Source: Cladosporium sp. IMV 00045 (taxonomy: Eukaryota; Ascomycota; Dothideomycetes; Cladosporiales; Cladosporiaceae). Taken from it: DNA of 64,000 bases. Shown piece after piece: positions 11,446 through 22,736 of this stretch (its first letter is position 1; each line of letters begins with the position of its first letter). The notes under the pieces are model-generated. The model worked only from the letters and a program-made list of their open reading frames with translations, did not search any database and had not been told where the DNA came from. The position numbers were made by a program, and so were the translations under genes. The stretch lies in the NCBI GenBank assembly GCA_001931905.2, contig MSJI02000850.1:1-64000 (forward strand), written 5' to 3'.

Positions 11446-13094
11446 GGTTGTGTGATGTGAGGGTGGATGGGTGATGATGACTTGTTTGTACTCTTTTTCC
11501 TGTTAAATGGTGTTTTGTTTATCACATTGGTCGATTGATGTACAATTCCATGGAAATCGTCAAGCTTGTTTTCCAGGGTTGCTGTTAAAGACGAGATCCT
11601 CTTCGAGACATTTGAACCACTCATCAGCTTTTCATTCTCCATTTTCACCCCGTGGTGCCGAACCTCTGTCTTGGTGCAGAACCGCCCATTTAACCCGTGC
11701 CATCAGTCACATTCGCCCTTCAACTTTAGGCTGCCGGTCTTCTTATCATGACTGCCAACCTCGTTCTCGCAGGAAGGACAAAGCCTGAAGAATACACCGA
11801 TAGCAGAGCAGCCCATATTGCACTCGGTATGGAGAAAATCAATGGAAGAGGGAAAACAAAAAGTGAGGGGCGAGGGAGGGGTGAGGGAATCAAAAGGCCG
11901 AATTTGAGACCGAGTGGATCTAAGAGAGTGGGTTGGATAAGAGAGAAAAAAATGTTTCATTAATACAGTAAGATTTGCTAGAAGCGGAGATGAGATCGAG
12001 GAGAGCGAGAAGGAGAAGGGAGAAGGGTCAGAAAGAAAAGCAAGCAAGTAGTGATGTTAACTCGTTTTGGCATCCCGTGCTCATCTTCCTCGCAGAGAAA
12101 AGAAAAGGCAGACGATACCCAAAGACTTCAAAATCACCCTTCCACCCCTCTCCCTTCCCTTCTCGTTCTCGCCTCTTCTCCCTATATGCGCAAAGAGGAA
12201 AGAGAAAAACGGAAACCCCGACCTGAAAGAGATAAAGCCCAGAAAACCCAGAAAAAGGTAGAAAAACCAACTGCGTGGGATATAGAGCCTCCGAACGGAA
12301 AGACACAACGACCAAAAAGAATTTCCCAAGAAAAGATCTCGAGGAAAACGCCGCCATGCGCACACGCCAGTCTTGTTCGCTTGCCTCGCCACAAATTATC
12401 AGCCCCCTTCTTGTTCTTTCTCTTTCCCCATCCGGTGTTGGGTTTTCGTCCCCGAAGAGACGAGGATGGTAGTAGCTTCCTTTCTCTCCTTCCCTTCTCC
12501 CAGGTTGGCAGTTTGTTTTTCCAAAGATCTCTCCCATTAAATCAGACAAGATTTCCGTATATGCAGCAAAAAAATTCGACGCAAAAGGAAAGAGCGAGAA
12601 AAGAGTTTCGCGCGCGTGCGTAACCGAGAATAAAACAAGAAACAAGATGCCAGGCGTGAATCGGGCTTTGAAAATCAAGAAAAGACAATAAAAACGTTCT
12701 TTTTTCCTCCTCTTCGAATTCCAATCCCTACCACAGCCAGGAGCATCGATCGCGCCGATGATAGACAGTCTGGCGAGGCAGGGAGAGGGCTGCGCAAAAG
12801 GGCGAGCTGCGAGCTCCAAGATTTGTTGCGATCTTCTTCTACTACTTTTGCAAATGGGGTGTTGTCATTCTCGTTATCGTTCGTTCGTTCGAGGCTTAAT
12901 CATTGACATATTGCTCATATTGTTGTGTTTTGGGGTCGAAATGCTAGTCATGTCGTGATGGTTTCGATTCGTAATCATGCTTTGGGTTGAGGATTGATGA
13001 GGGGCGGAGTCGTGCGAAGCGTTACAGGGTTTATGCAAGGTGCGGTCTTCGTCATCGTGAGCATGTCTTGATGTTTTCGTCGGGAGCAAATAAA
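11446..13094. other. Convergent intergenic region, purine-rich then pyrimidine-rich
   Basis: 1.65 kb between the 3' ends of the acyl-CoA dehydrogenase (+) and the PIN4-like gene (-). About 11830-12050 is markedly G/A-rich and 12120-12190 is C/T-rich. The longest open frame (12028-12819, minus) has low-complexity composition and no recognisable domain. Probably 3' UTRs plus spacer; a non-coding transcript cannot be excluded. Confidence 0.5.
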
Positions 13095-15028
13095 TTAGTG
13101 CTCAACCGTGATTTCGGGAGCGCTGCTCTGCTGGGAGAGCTCGTCGCTGTTGCGAGGCATGTGTCCGTTTTGTCTGTTGCGAGGGAAGCCAGCGCCACGC
13201 TCGGGGAGCGGACCGCGAGGCTGGCGCTCAGGGCCGGTATGTTGGGCGTTACGGCTCTGGCTACGTTCTTCGTAGTTGGTGCTGAATGAGCGGTTGCTGC
13301 CGATAGGGGCAGGGGTCTCGCGGTCCCAAGATGGGAGACCTCGGAGGCGGCTTGGGCTGCCACCAAAGCCAGAGCCACCAAGGTTCATACTGCCGAGGCC
13401 GTTGATGAGGGAGGTGTCACCACGCTCGCCAAGGCCAGAGGTCGGGGTCATGAGAGTAGGCGTGCCGGTCTGGTTCTCGCGACCGTACTCCTGAAGACGA
13501 CTAGGGTTTCCTCCAAGAGTCGCCGGAAAGCTGGCGGTGGAAGGCACGGGGGAAGGAGTGTACGAGCGGAGGTCCGCGAAAGACTTGGCAGCGCGAAGGT
13601 TCTGGTTGCCAGGGCCAAGTTGGTTCACCGAGTCTTGGTAGCCGCCGAGGTAGCCGGAGCCCTGGTGGCGCAGACCACCACCGCCGTAGAAGTTGTCACC
13701 TCCAGCACGCACATCGCTGAAGTCAGTGGTCGCAGCACGGTTGAGTCCACGTCTCTGTTCCTGCTGCAAGGCAGCAATCTGGGGCATAGGAGGGCTCACG
13801 CGGCGGGTGGTCTCCTTGAAAACGTGAACAGCACGCTGATCAGCCTGACCCTTGGAAGAGTGTCCAAGTCCCATGTGGTGTGCGAGAGTATGCACGATTC
13901 TGCGCTCGGGCGGTGAGAGGGTAGCCGGGAAGACAATGAGGTCGCGGCTGGTGTCTTCCTTAAACAGAAGGAGACGAGAATAGTGCTGCAGCGCTTGAGG
14001 GTCGTTGAGGTCGACATCCGGCTCAGTCTGGGGCTGTGCCTGCTCGCCACCGTAAGGGTTGAAGAATGGAGCACCAGGCTTCATGCTTCTGGCAGACACG
14101 GGAGATGGAGAGTTGCCCGGGATGCGCGAGTTGAGGGATGACATGGATGCCTGGGTGTGCAACTGGGAAGGAGCCATAGGGCGGTGCTGCTCCTCGAGCT
14201 GACCTCTCCTCTCACGCTTCTCGCGCTCGATGCGCTCTCTTTCGGCAGCGGGCAGCATCTTCTTGTATTCCACGCGCAGCTTCCTGCCGTTGAGTTCAAA
14301 GTGGTTCATGGCGTCGATGACGGTGGCAGTCTCATCAGCGTTGGTGAAGTTGGCGAAAGCAAGGCCGCGGAAAACACCATTGTCGAAGTGATAGTTGAAC
14401 GCGTAGGGCAAGGGAAGGCCCATGTCAGTCATGATAGCCACAAGCTGCTCCTTCTTGACGGCGAAGGGAATGTTCTTGATGACGATGGCGGTGGGAATGA
14501 GCTCCTCGTCAACCTCCGAGTGAAGAGCATCCTGACGCATGGGAGGACCACCGAGGCCACCGAGACCCATGAAGTGGTTAGGCATAGGAGGTTGCTGGTC
14601 GAGCCAAGCCTGCGAGAAAAGTCAGTCGCGAATCTTTTGTGAATTTTTTTCAACATGGGTCTTCAGGAGTATCAGCATACCGAGGGAAGGCCTGCGCGAC
14701 CCTTGGACTGAGGTCGTCTCGCGCCAGAGCCTCCGAGTCCATTCAGGGTGTTGTTCTGGCCGAATGCGCCATTGTTCCAGTTTCCATTGCCACCCATGTC
14801 GTAACCACCGGTGTTGCCGTAGCCGCCGATGGTGGCGTTTCTCATTCCGTAACCATTAGGGTCGAATCGCGTGTGGTCGTCGGTGGTGTAGAGGCCGGAG
14901 GGGAGGTGGCCGTAGGCGCCCTCGAATTGCGGCCTCGAGGGCTGGCGGTGCAGCGAGCCGTTCCGCTGCTGCTGCGGTGAGCGGTTTGGCAGATTGTCAT
15001 AAGGCATGTCGAATTGATAGTTGTTCAT
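13095..15028 (-). CDS. PIN4-like RRM and R3H domain RNA-binding protein
   Basis: RNA-binding regulator resembling yeast Pin4 and S. pombe Cip2, which act on mRNAs in cell-cycle, DNA-damage and stress responses. Exon 1 is 15028-14681, the intron 14680-14610 (71 nt), exon 2 14609-13095; 620 residues. The N-terminus (about 1-125) is a Gly/Asn-rich low-complexity region. One RRM follows at about 145-225, with IVIKNIPFAVKKEQL as RNP2 side and GLAFANF as RNP1. A charged ERERIEREKRERRG helix comes next. An R3H-type segment lies near residues 325-385 (PPERRIVHTLAHHMGLGH), and the tail is disordered and Gln/Ser/Arg-rich. The gene has an exceptionally long gene-free upstream region. The specific symbol is withheld because PIN4 and CIP2 orthology cannot be settled by eye. 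Confidence 0.85.
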
Positions 15029-15685
15029 GGTGCGCGAGAGCTGTTGATGGCGGCCGTGGGTGCAGACGTTTGCGGTGGGGAGAATTTGCGTATAGCGCGG
15101 GCCGTTAGAGCGGAGCGGGTGTCGGAGGGACAGCGCACAGCACTGGGGAAGGCAGGGCGTTTGCTATGCCTGCAGTCGGGTCCTGAAGGGTGCTAGGCAG
15201 CGCAGAGGTGCGGCGAAGGGCGGATGCAGCTGGAGGTGCAGACGTGGCGGACGGCTTCGTGACTCGTGGTGGGTGTTTGGTGGTGTTTGCCGTTGGTCTC
15301 GTTACGCAGAAAGCAGAACAAAGAACCGGCGACAGCTCCTGCAGACGACAAAGGCAAGGCAGGGCGGAGGCGACGGTGTGTACGCTAGACACAGGCGACG
15401 AGATGTTGATCAAGAGATATAGATAGCTCTAGAGCGAGGCGGCGGACAAAGCAGCAGCGCGGTGGAGAGATGGGGTGTGATGATGATGATGATATTTGGA
15501 TGGGATGGACGAGGCGACGAGGAAGAAGATGTGAAAAAGGCCGAGGCAGGTGGTGGTGACACGGCAGACAGCTCGTGCAGCGCTTATAGCAGGATCATGC
15601 ACGCGGCAGAGGGAGGGATGGGATAAGGGGGGAGAGTAGGGAGGAGAGGAAGAGGTGAGGTCGAGGGTGATGTTTGGGGGAAGGA

Positions 15686-15703
15686 TGTGTGTGTGTGTGT
15701 GTG
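15686..15703. repeat. (TG)9 dinucleotide microsatellite
   Basis: Nine uninterrupted TG units in the region upstream of the PIN4-like gene. Confidence 0.9.
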
Positions 15704-15732
15704 CGGCGGCATGGGTGCGGCGGTATGGGAGA

Positions 15733-15757
15733 CAGGGCAGGGCAGGGCAGGGCAGGC
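15733..15757. repeat. CAGGG pentanucleotide tandem repeat
   Basis: About five copies of CAGGG, decaying into imperfect GCAAA-type units up to about 15775. Confidence 0.85.
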
Positions 15758-18700
15758 AAGGCAAAGCAAAGCAGAGAAAGCGAGAGCAGAGCGCGCGCGG
15801 GAGAGAGAGAGAGGCAAAAGGCAAAAGGCGGAACTAGACACTGCTAGACACACACTAGTCCTAGAGACAGAACAGACAGCGACACACAGACGAAGGGGAG
15901 CAGAAGAGGGACCCATAGCACGGCCCGGCTCTCAGGGGAGTGGTCCCATTAGGAGAAGAACTGCCTCTGCCCTCCTTTCTGCTACTGCGGAAAGAGTCGA
16001 AACCAATAATCACCATTAATCCACTCCTGATGCTGGTCACCATTAACCCCATCCCGACGATGACGATGCACCGCAGCGCCGGTCTGGGTTGGACTGGCAG
16101 GACCGGATGTATATGGATGTACGGATGTATATCTGCACTCTGATCTTTGATGCCTGCAACCCAACCTGCTGCTGCTGCTGCATCAGTAGTACCTTACTGC
16201 TGCATGAGGGATACACACACACAAGCATCCTGCCCTTGTCTCGTGTGCACTCCTGCTCCGGGTGGGGAAGATATCTATATATTAATTAATCGGGGATCTT
16301 CGCTTGCCAAAAGAAACACCAGACCAACACAGAAGAGAACTGCACTTTGCACAACAAATCTCCCTTCGTCGCCATGCCGGAGTCGACACCGCGAAATCGG
16401 CTGGCAGAGAAAATCACAATCAACAAGCTTCCAGGTGGCAGTAGTCTGTTTTCTGTCTGGTTGGCCGATCACCAGGCCTGCGTCACTGCGAATCGCACGC
16501 CTTGCCGGTCTCTGTTTCGAAAAAGACCCTTCTGGCAGAACAGACTGGAGGCATGCCAACGATGGCCTGAGATTAAAACGTAATCTACACGTCCTTCACG
16601 CTAATCCTCCTCTTCCGCTCCCCAGCACTGACAGGGCGAAAAGAGGCGGATGAAAGTAGTCGGAATCGAGGCATCGAGACTACTGGCTCTCATCCTGCAT
16701 GCGCGCACTCGCATCACTTCCAACCCATCCCACCCACACACCACCTCCCCACTCGCTGCGTGAAGTCTCTGATACAGCCTGCAGCCAGACGGGGGCGACC
16801 GGCATCCATGGGCCTGCCTCCTGCAGCAGCTGCAGCAAGAGACCCAAAACAGGGCCAACCCAAACTGCAGGCTCGAGAGAGCTTTTGCAGTGCATGTAGT
16901 TATTGGCCCTGTGGGCAGAAGCCTTGCTTTGGCACTTCCGCACTATGATGACATGTTTACTTCCGCGAGAGGGTCGACCGACGGTGGAGAGTCGCGTTAG
17001 CGCAGAGTGCCGTCGGTAGTAGTAGTCAGTTAGTAGGCTTCTGCAAATGAGCGTGCCCTTTTTTCTTTTTTTCTTCCTCTATCTCGCTCGAGCCTCTTGC
17101 CTTCTGTGCGCGCTGCGCAGAGACCCTTTGATTTTCCTGACTCTGCGGCAGCGCGTGGCAGGCCAACCGATGCCGTCGCGTGTCTTTAGTCTTCTTTAGC
17201 ATTTGCCGCCGCGGCTGTGGCCTGCACTTTTCGTCCGTCGATGCGGTGTTGGAATCTATATGTCGCAAACAAGTAGTAATGTATGTCTCAAAGCCTGCGC
17301 ATGCAGGAACGGGACGGTCTTTCGTCGGATTTCTACAGGCTATGTATGCATTCTGTCACACATCATCATCTCAACATCTGAACCTCGCAGAAACACAGCC
17401 AGCAAAAGATGTTTCCGACAATCGGCCCCGGCACGCAGTTATATCATCTTCACAGACCGTCCAAACGCTTGGGTCAGGCCCCATCTCGGGTGGAAGACCT
17501 GGCGAGTACCGTGCCAAACTGCCAACCCGTTTGCCGCGGGCCGCTAGAAAGGGGACGGAAGGGTCTGTTCGAGCCAAATTGATTGCCAATCATTCTGTGA
17601 CGAAACCATCGAAGATAGTCGACCCCAGTCGGAAGGACGTGGAAGTTCCAAGGGCAAGAATGATAGATCTGTGCTTGGAAACGCCGAAGAAGAAAGAAGG
17701 CCCAGGGGATGGGCAAGGGGGGTTGCGTCGAGCCCAAGACAGGCGAGGATGCGTTGCTGCTGAAACTGCACGACTTCTGTAGCTTCACGTTACGTTGGCT
17801 AAGGTATCTCCTGCGTGTAGCCGTAGATCGGCCTGCATCATAATATGTAGTAGCCCATTCATGCTCTCAACGAATGACGGATTTCTCGATCTCCTGCCTC
17901 GCCAGGCTCTGCAGCATCTGGCCCAAAAGTCGTCGACTCTCACCGTATCCCAAAACATCACCTGCTGCAACTTTACCATTCGTGCCATGGGCGATCGAGC
18001 AGGAAACATCATTCACTTCATGCGCTGAAGCCCAACGTCGCACCGCATAATAACCCAGATCCCAAAAGCCTATTCCGCCAGCCCTGTGGCTCCACCTTTC
18101 TTCTTTTTTTTCTGACGGCTTTTCCTGCAACTAGAAAAAGAGAAGAAAGGTTACCTCCGAGCTAAGGTAGCAAACAAATTGGCTGTAGCGAAGAAATGCC
18201 ACGCGGCGATTTGTGTAGCACGTTCTTTGCATCCTTGGTAGATAATCCCGGCGTTTGCAGCCTTCAAATATATCATATACATGCACGTCGGCGGCGTAAA
18301 GAGTCGCTATATCCCTTTCTGGCAAACGGGGCATGAACGCAACGACCTGGGGTTCTATGCCTGTTCGTCTCCGCGGATGTACGCCAGGCATGTACAGTAC
18401 ATGAGGGTACATCCATCACCTTTCGCGACGAGCAGGGAACACGTAAAGACAGAGAGAGGGTTGCGAATGAACAAACAAAGGTGCGCCACAGGCAGGAATG
18501 GCCCGTTGCGGGAGTGACCCGCCGTTCCGTCTCGCATATGGAGATAGTCATGTGATTGCCCATTCGGCAACGAGGTGGTGTAAGGGCGCTTACAGCGTAT
18601 GGACTGTACATGGCTTTCAAGCAAGCCATTCGGCTCGGTCTCGATGCGTTTCCGACGTGATATATCAGTTTGGAGGTTGCAAGGTCTTTTGCTAAGGCCG

Positions 18701-18795
18701 CCCTTCTCCTTCACTAACCGCGCCGTTATCCTGGCCTTCTCTGTAGTATGCTGCACGTCGGCATGTCGGCCTTTCGCAACCCCTCCCTCTTTCAT

Positions 18796-19680
18796 TCACC
18801 CTTCCTTTCGCGAATGCGTGAGCACTATGCTGAAATTGTTGCGCGTCGCGCCAGGGTTGACTTCCTTTTTGGGGAACTTGGTCTTCTTCGCTTCTTTGGG
18901 GTTTCCCTTCAGCTGCCACAGGTAGTACACCAACTTCGCCGTCTGCTTGCGCTGCAGCATGACATAGCCCAGGCTCGTCATGATTTCTCCGAGGCGCGTT
19001 TCGTCCATGTACCTCGAGTTCGTGATGCACGGTGCCGGGAGGACGAGGAACAAAGCGGGACACAAGGCCTGCACTTCGGGCTCGCGGTCGATGCGTTGTC
19101 TGGCGTCGAGGAATTGACAGGTTCTCTTGAGCATCTCGCCTCGACCGGTGGCGTCGGGTACGTAGTTGAGAACTAGCGAGAGGGAGATTAAATCGAACTG
19201 ATCCGCACTGCTCTTGGGTAGAGGCCGTTCCATGAAGTCCTGCTGGAGGATTCCTTCACCCTGAGAATTGAGATCGATGCGCTGCACGTCGAAACATCCA
19301 GATCGCGAGCAGACGTTCGATGCCGAGAGGGCGCCCACCTCGAGGAGTCTGATTTTCGGCTCTGTTTTCAACAGGGCTTGTTGCGACGGTTCGAGCCATT
19401 TCATGAGAACCGCACTCGAGTCGCCACCGCGGTCGTTCGATTGACCCTGGATGCTCGCTTGCTGGTAGCTCTTCAGACCGCCGAGGTCTTCGATCTTCTT
19501 TTGCAGCTCTGCGACTTCTGCATCTTTGCCTTTTGCTTTTGCGGCTTCCAGTTGCTTGTTCAGCTGGTGATGGGATCGGATGAGAGTGCGTGTGGCCTGT
19601 GATGAAAGCGATGCTTTTGCCTTTGTGATGTTGGGTGGACGGCCGCTTGAGAGAGATTTAGCATTCCGTTTGCCGGCCAT
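18796..19680 (-). CDS. BMT2: 25S rRNA adenine-N1 methyltransferase Bmt2
   Basis: SAM-dependent nucleolar enzyme that methylates N1 of an adenine in the large-subunit rRNA (A2142 in yeast). 294 residues, one exon. The N-terminus is basic and Ser-rich (MAGKRNAKSLSSGRPP). A helical region with KLxxAKAKGKDAEVAELQKK precedes the Rossmann core. The core shows motif I LLEVGALSASN, an acidic VQRIDLNSQ segment, QQDFMERPLP, and FDLISLSLVLNYVPDATGRG, which is typical of the DUF3321/Bmt2 family. The C-terminal domain ends in a Lys-rich tail (KEAKKTKFPKKEVNPG). It diverges from UFD1 with about 400 bp between the start codons. Confidence 0.92.
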   Translation of the reverse strand: MAGKRNAKSLSSGRPPNITKAKASLSSQATRTLIRSHHQLNKQLEAAKAKGKDAEVAELQKKIEDLGGLKSYQQASIQGQSNDRGGDSSAVLMKWLEPSQQALLKTEPKIRLLEVGALSASNVCSRSGCFDVQRIDLNSQGEGILQQDFMERPLPKSSADQFDLISLSLVLNYVPDATGRGEMLKRTCQFLDARQRIDREPEVQALCPALFLVLPAPCITNSRYMDETRLGEIMTSLGYVMLQRKQTAKLVYYLWQLKGNPKEAKKTKFPKKEVNPGATRNNFSIVLTHSRKEG

Positions 19681-20076
19681 TTGATTTATCGAAGATGCGG
19701 CCGATACAGGATTGTCGCAAACCAGAAAGTCCGGGATGAGATAGAGAAATCTGCTTTTCAGTTATGAGGCAACGCTAATCGCCTACTCGTTGCATTCTGA
19801 CTTTTGTGTGAAGCCTAGTTCACCTGACCCTATTTGCACTTTGGTCCACTCATAGACCGTCAAGTAGAGCAACAGATCATGTCGTCTTTGAGAAGGCGAT
19901 CATTTACTGTGGATTTCTTTTTGGAGGGTCCGTGCGCTAGATCTAATCTTCAAGATCAGACTACAGCGCTTACATCACTCACGAGACAACATCGAGCGAC
20001 AAGCTCCAGTTCACAGAATAGTCGATTGCTACTTTCGCTACTTCTCTTTCTATTCTATCTTCTTTCCTCTGCAATC
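19681..20076. other. Divergent promoter region BMT2/UFD1
   Basis: 396 bp between opposite start codons. A pyrimidine-rich stretch (about 20030-20070) lies directly before the UFD1 ATG. No specific regulatory site is assigned. Confidence 0.5.
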
Positions 20077-21300
20077 ATGGTAAGCTGTTCTCCACAACAC
20101 TGTCACTCGAATGACTCTAACATAATGGCCAGGCTTTCTACTACGGCGGCAACGATGACGACCCTATGGGCATGTACCAACGAGCCATGCTCCAGCGTGG
20201 CACGCGACCTCGCCGGTTCGACGAATACTACCGCTGCTATCCTGTCGCTATGATGCCTGGACCTGAGCGAGAGCAAGCCAACCACGGTGGAAAGCTGTTT
20301 CTACCTGCGTCCGCTCTCGACAAACTCACACAGCTACACATCACATATCCCATGCTGTTCGAGGTGATCAACGGGGCAAAGGGCAAGAGCACACATGCCG
20401 GTGTACTAGAGTTCACTGCAGAAGAGGGAAGATGTTACCTACCATACTGGGTAAGACATGGATTGAAAGCCGCTGCAGGACGAACGAGTGCTAACGACAT
20501 GGACACAGCTGATGCAAACCCTCCAACTCGACCCCGGCGACCTCCTCCAAACGAAATCAACCGACCTGCCACCGGGCCAATTCATCAAACTGCAACCACA
20601 AGACACCAACTTCCTCGACATCTCCGACCCCAAAGCGGTGCTCGAGACGGCCTTCCGCAACTTCTCCTGCCTGACGCAAGGCGACGTCTTCACATTCCTC
20701 TACAACGACACCACCTACGAAATCGCCGTGCTGGAAGTAAAGCCGCAAGGGGACAAAAACGCCATCAGCGTGCAAGAGACAGACTTGGAAGTCGACTTTG
20801 CGCCTCCCGTGGGATACCAAGAGCCCTCCCGCACAGGCGCCAGCGGCACCAGCACGCCGCGCAGCATCGGCTCCACGATGGCGGGCAAGGGCGGCCACGT
20901 GCACACCGAGGGCAGCATGGCGCAGGCGATCAACTACTCGGCCATCGCGCCCTCGTCCAACGCAGCAGCGGTTGGCCATGCAAAGGCTTCGTCCAACTTC
21001 TCTGGCGGCGGCCAGCGTCTCGTGCCGAAGAAGGGCAAGAACTCCGCCACGCCCGCCTCCACACCGGGCACGTCGACTCCCGTCCAGCAGCAACAGCAAA
21101 GCGCCTCCATCCCCGCCGGCGCTCTGCCCAAAACGATCAAGAACCGCAACGGTCCGCAACCACTGCGTCTCCCCCCTGGCAAACTGTTCTTTGGCTACGA
21201 GATCAAACCTTTGCAAACCAAAGAAGGCAAAGCGCAGGCCGAGGCGGAGGAAAAGCAGCTTTTCAAGGGCGAGGGCCAGAGTTTGAGGAAGAAGAAATGA
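20077..21300 (+). CDS. UFD1: Ubiquitin fusion degradation protein 1 (Cdc48-Ufd1-Npl4 complex)
   Basis: Ubiquitin-binding cofactor of the Cdc48/p97 segregase in ERAD and chromatin extraction. Exon 1 is only the ATG (20077-20079). Intron 1 is 20080-20132 (GTAAGC, branch CTCTAAC), exon 2 20133-20450, intron 2 20451-20508 (GTAAGA, branch GCTAAC), exon 3 20509-21300. 370 residues, close to yeast Ufd1 (361). The first 190 residues form the Ufd1 domain: FYYGGNDDDPM, YRCYPVAMM, GGKLFLPASALDKL, PMLFEVIN, AEEGRCYLPYWLM, and FLDISDPKAVLETAFRNFSC. The C-terminal part is Ser/Gly-rich with a GGQRLVPKKG motif and ends FKGEGQSLRKKK, as in other fungal Ufd1 proteins. The N-terminal methionine is joined by splicing to AFYYGG. 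Confidence 0.95.
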
Positions 21301-22028
21301 GCACATGAGTTACTATTAGCTAGGGGCGTTTCTTGCTATGCATGGCGCGGCGTTTTGTTCTGGGTTCCCTAGATGAGGAACAGAATATGGACGGATGGGA
21401 TTTCCTGCGAGTGTGTGTCCTCGCGGACGGCGTTTCGAACATTTGGGACAACCTACCAAAATCAAAAAACTATTGAAATTATTAAACCTTTGCCTCCCTA
21501 CAAGTCTCCACCAGAAGAGATGTCATCCGATCACCTTTGATGAGCAAATAAAGACCGTCAGAGCTGCTCAACTTACATGTCACAAGCTTTAAAAAAGATC
21601 ACAGTCGACACTGGCAAGAATGGACAACACATAGAGGTGGCAAACGAATTTCAAGTTTGATATGTTTCTGAAGTTGTAAGAAAAATTGAGCAAGCATCCC
21701 AGATCGCCAACCAGATCGCCCCGTTTCCTCTCACTTCCCGTTCCTCCCTTCCTTCTTCCCGGTTGCCCTTGAAACGTATGCATCACAAGTCGGCGCCACA
21801 AAAGAAACAAAAGAGAAAGAAAAAGCTATCTCGCCAGACGCCGCGCTTGAATCAGAAAAGGAAAACCAAAAAACAGAGCAAAATAGAGAGCAAAGATAGT
21901 AAGTCGTTCCAGTCGTGTAGAGTATGCGGAGACTGGCGGGTCGGATTCTGGCCTGATGAGCCGTCGGCGTGCCAGTTCCAGCGTGAAGAATCGCAGGTGA
22001 GTAGGTAGGTATCCTTTGGTAAGAATTC
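21301..22028. other. Convergent intergenic region UFD1/CDC34
   Basis: 730 bp of 3' UTR and spacer between two convergent genes. Nothing else is recognised. Confidence 0.6.
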
Positions 22029-22736
22029 CTACTTCGCCGCCCCCGCTCCAGCCTTGTCTTTCTCTTTCTCCTCGCCCTCGCTCTCCGCCCCGCTGGCCGC
22101 CTCGTCCTCCTCGTCATCATCGTCGAACATCTGCTCATCCGAATCGCTCGCGCCGAAACTCTCCACCTCGCTATCCGACCAGCTGAACTCGTCAACGACC
22201 GGCTCCTCTTTCTTGAACGCGCTCTCGTGCGTCGGCATCACGAATCCCGCGGGGATATCCTCCTTGCTCTTCTCGCGATCCTGACGCACGCGCTCCTGGT
22301 AGGCCTCGGGATCGTTGCGCAACAGCACGCCCGCGTCCACGTTCGCGGGCGAGCTGACTTCCGCGTCGTCGAGGAGGGACAGCACGCTGATCAGCACGCT
22401 CTCGACGCGCTGCACGGGGCTCCAGCGCTCGCCGGCGCTCTCGCCGCTCATCACGTCCTCGCCCGGCTGGTGCAGGATGGAGATGCACAGACGGCCGTCC
22501 GGGTAGACGTTGGGGTGGTACAGGGGGCGCTCGAAGCGGAAGTCCGGCGGCGAGTAGGGGTAGTTGTGAGGGAAGGCCATGCGCGCTTTGAAGTAGCCGC
22601 CGTAGTAGGCCGAGTCCGGGTTGAGCACGATCAGCGCCACGCTCCAGTCGTAGATGTTCTCGTTCACGAGCGAGATGTGCGTCCAGGTTTCTTTCGCGAG
22701 CGCTTTGAACTCGTTCATGAGGATTTTCTCGGCCAT
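22029..22736 (-). CDS. CDC34: E2 ubiquitin-conjugating enzyme, Cdc34 type
   Basis: Ubiquitin-conjugating enzyme that works with SCF ligases in cell-cycle proteolysis. 235 residues, one exon. The UBC fold spans about residues 1-165, with the HPN motif in YHPNVYPDG and the catalytic Cys in GRLCISILH. The family's acidic insertion beside the active site (HQPGEDVMSGESAGERW) is present and separates Cdc34-type from most E2s. After residue 165 comes an acidic tail rich in Asp, Glu and Ser (EFSWSDSEVESFG, MFDDDDEEDE), as in Cdc34, where it contacts the cullin. It converges on UFD1, another ubiquitin-pathway gene, but no shared regulation is visible. Confidence 0.93.
   Translation of the reverse strand: MAEKILMNEFKALAKETWTHISLVNENIYDWSVALIVLNPDSAYYGGYFKARMAFPHNYPYSPPDFRFERPLYHPNVYPDGRLCISILHQPGEDVMSGESAGERWSPVQRVESVLISVLSLLDDAEVSSPANVDAGVLLRNDPEAYQERVRQDREKSKEDIPAGFVMPTHESAFKKEEPVVDEFSWSDSEVESFGASDSDEQMFDDDDEEDEAASGAESEGEEKEKDKAGAGAAK

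Larger units (their letters stand above)
15029..18795. other. 3.8 kb gene-free region upstream of the PIN4-like gene
   Basis: The longest empty stretch in the window. It contains a (TG)9 run at 15686-15703, a CAGGG pentamer repeat at about 15733-15757, short CTG runs near 16170, and a perfect palindrome CATGTAC-A-GTACATG at 18389-18403. The longest open frame (17180-17782, +) is low-complexity without recognisable domains. It probably holds the promoter and a long 5' leader of the PIN4-like gene and the 3' UTR of BMT2. Confidence 0.5.

Noticed and set aside
12028..12819. 263-residue open frame, minus strand
   Set aside because: Sits in low-complexity purine/pyrimidine tracts between two convergent genes. 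Its Phe/Ser/Arg-rich product has no domain pattern.
17180..17782. 200-residue open frame, plus strand
   Set aside because: No conserved pattern, mixed composition, no splice or start context; typical of chance frames in G/C-rich DNA.
20077..22736. UFD1 and CDC34 as a functional ubiquitin cluster
   Set aside because: Both are single-copy housekeeping genes in convergent orientation with no shared promoter; adjacency is probably chance.
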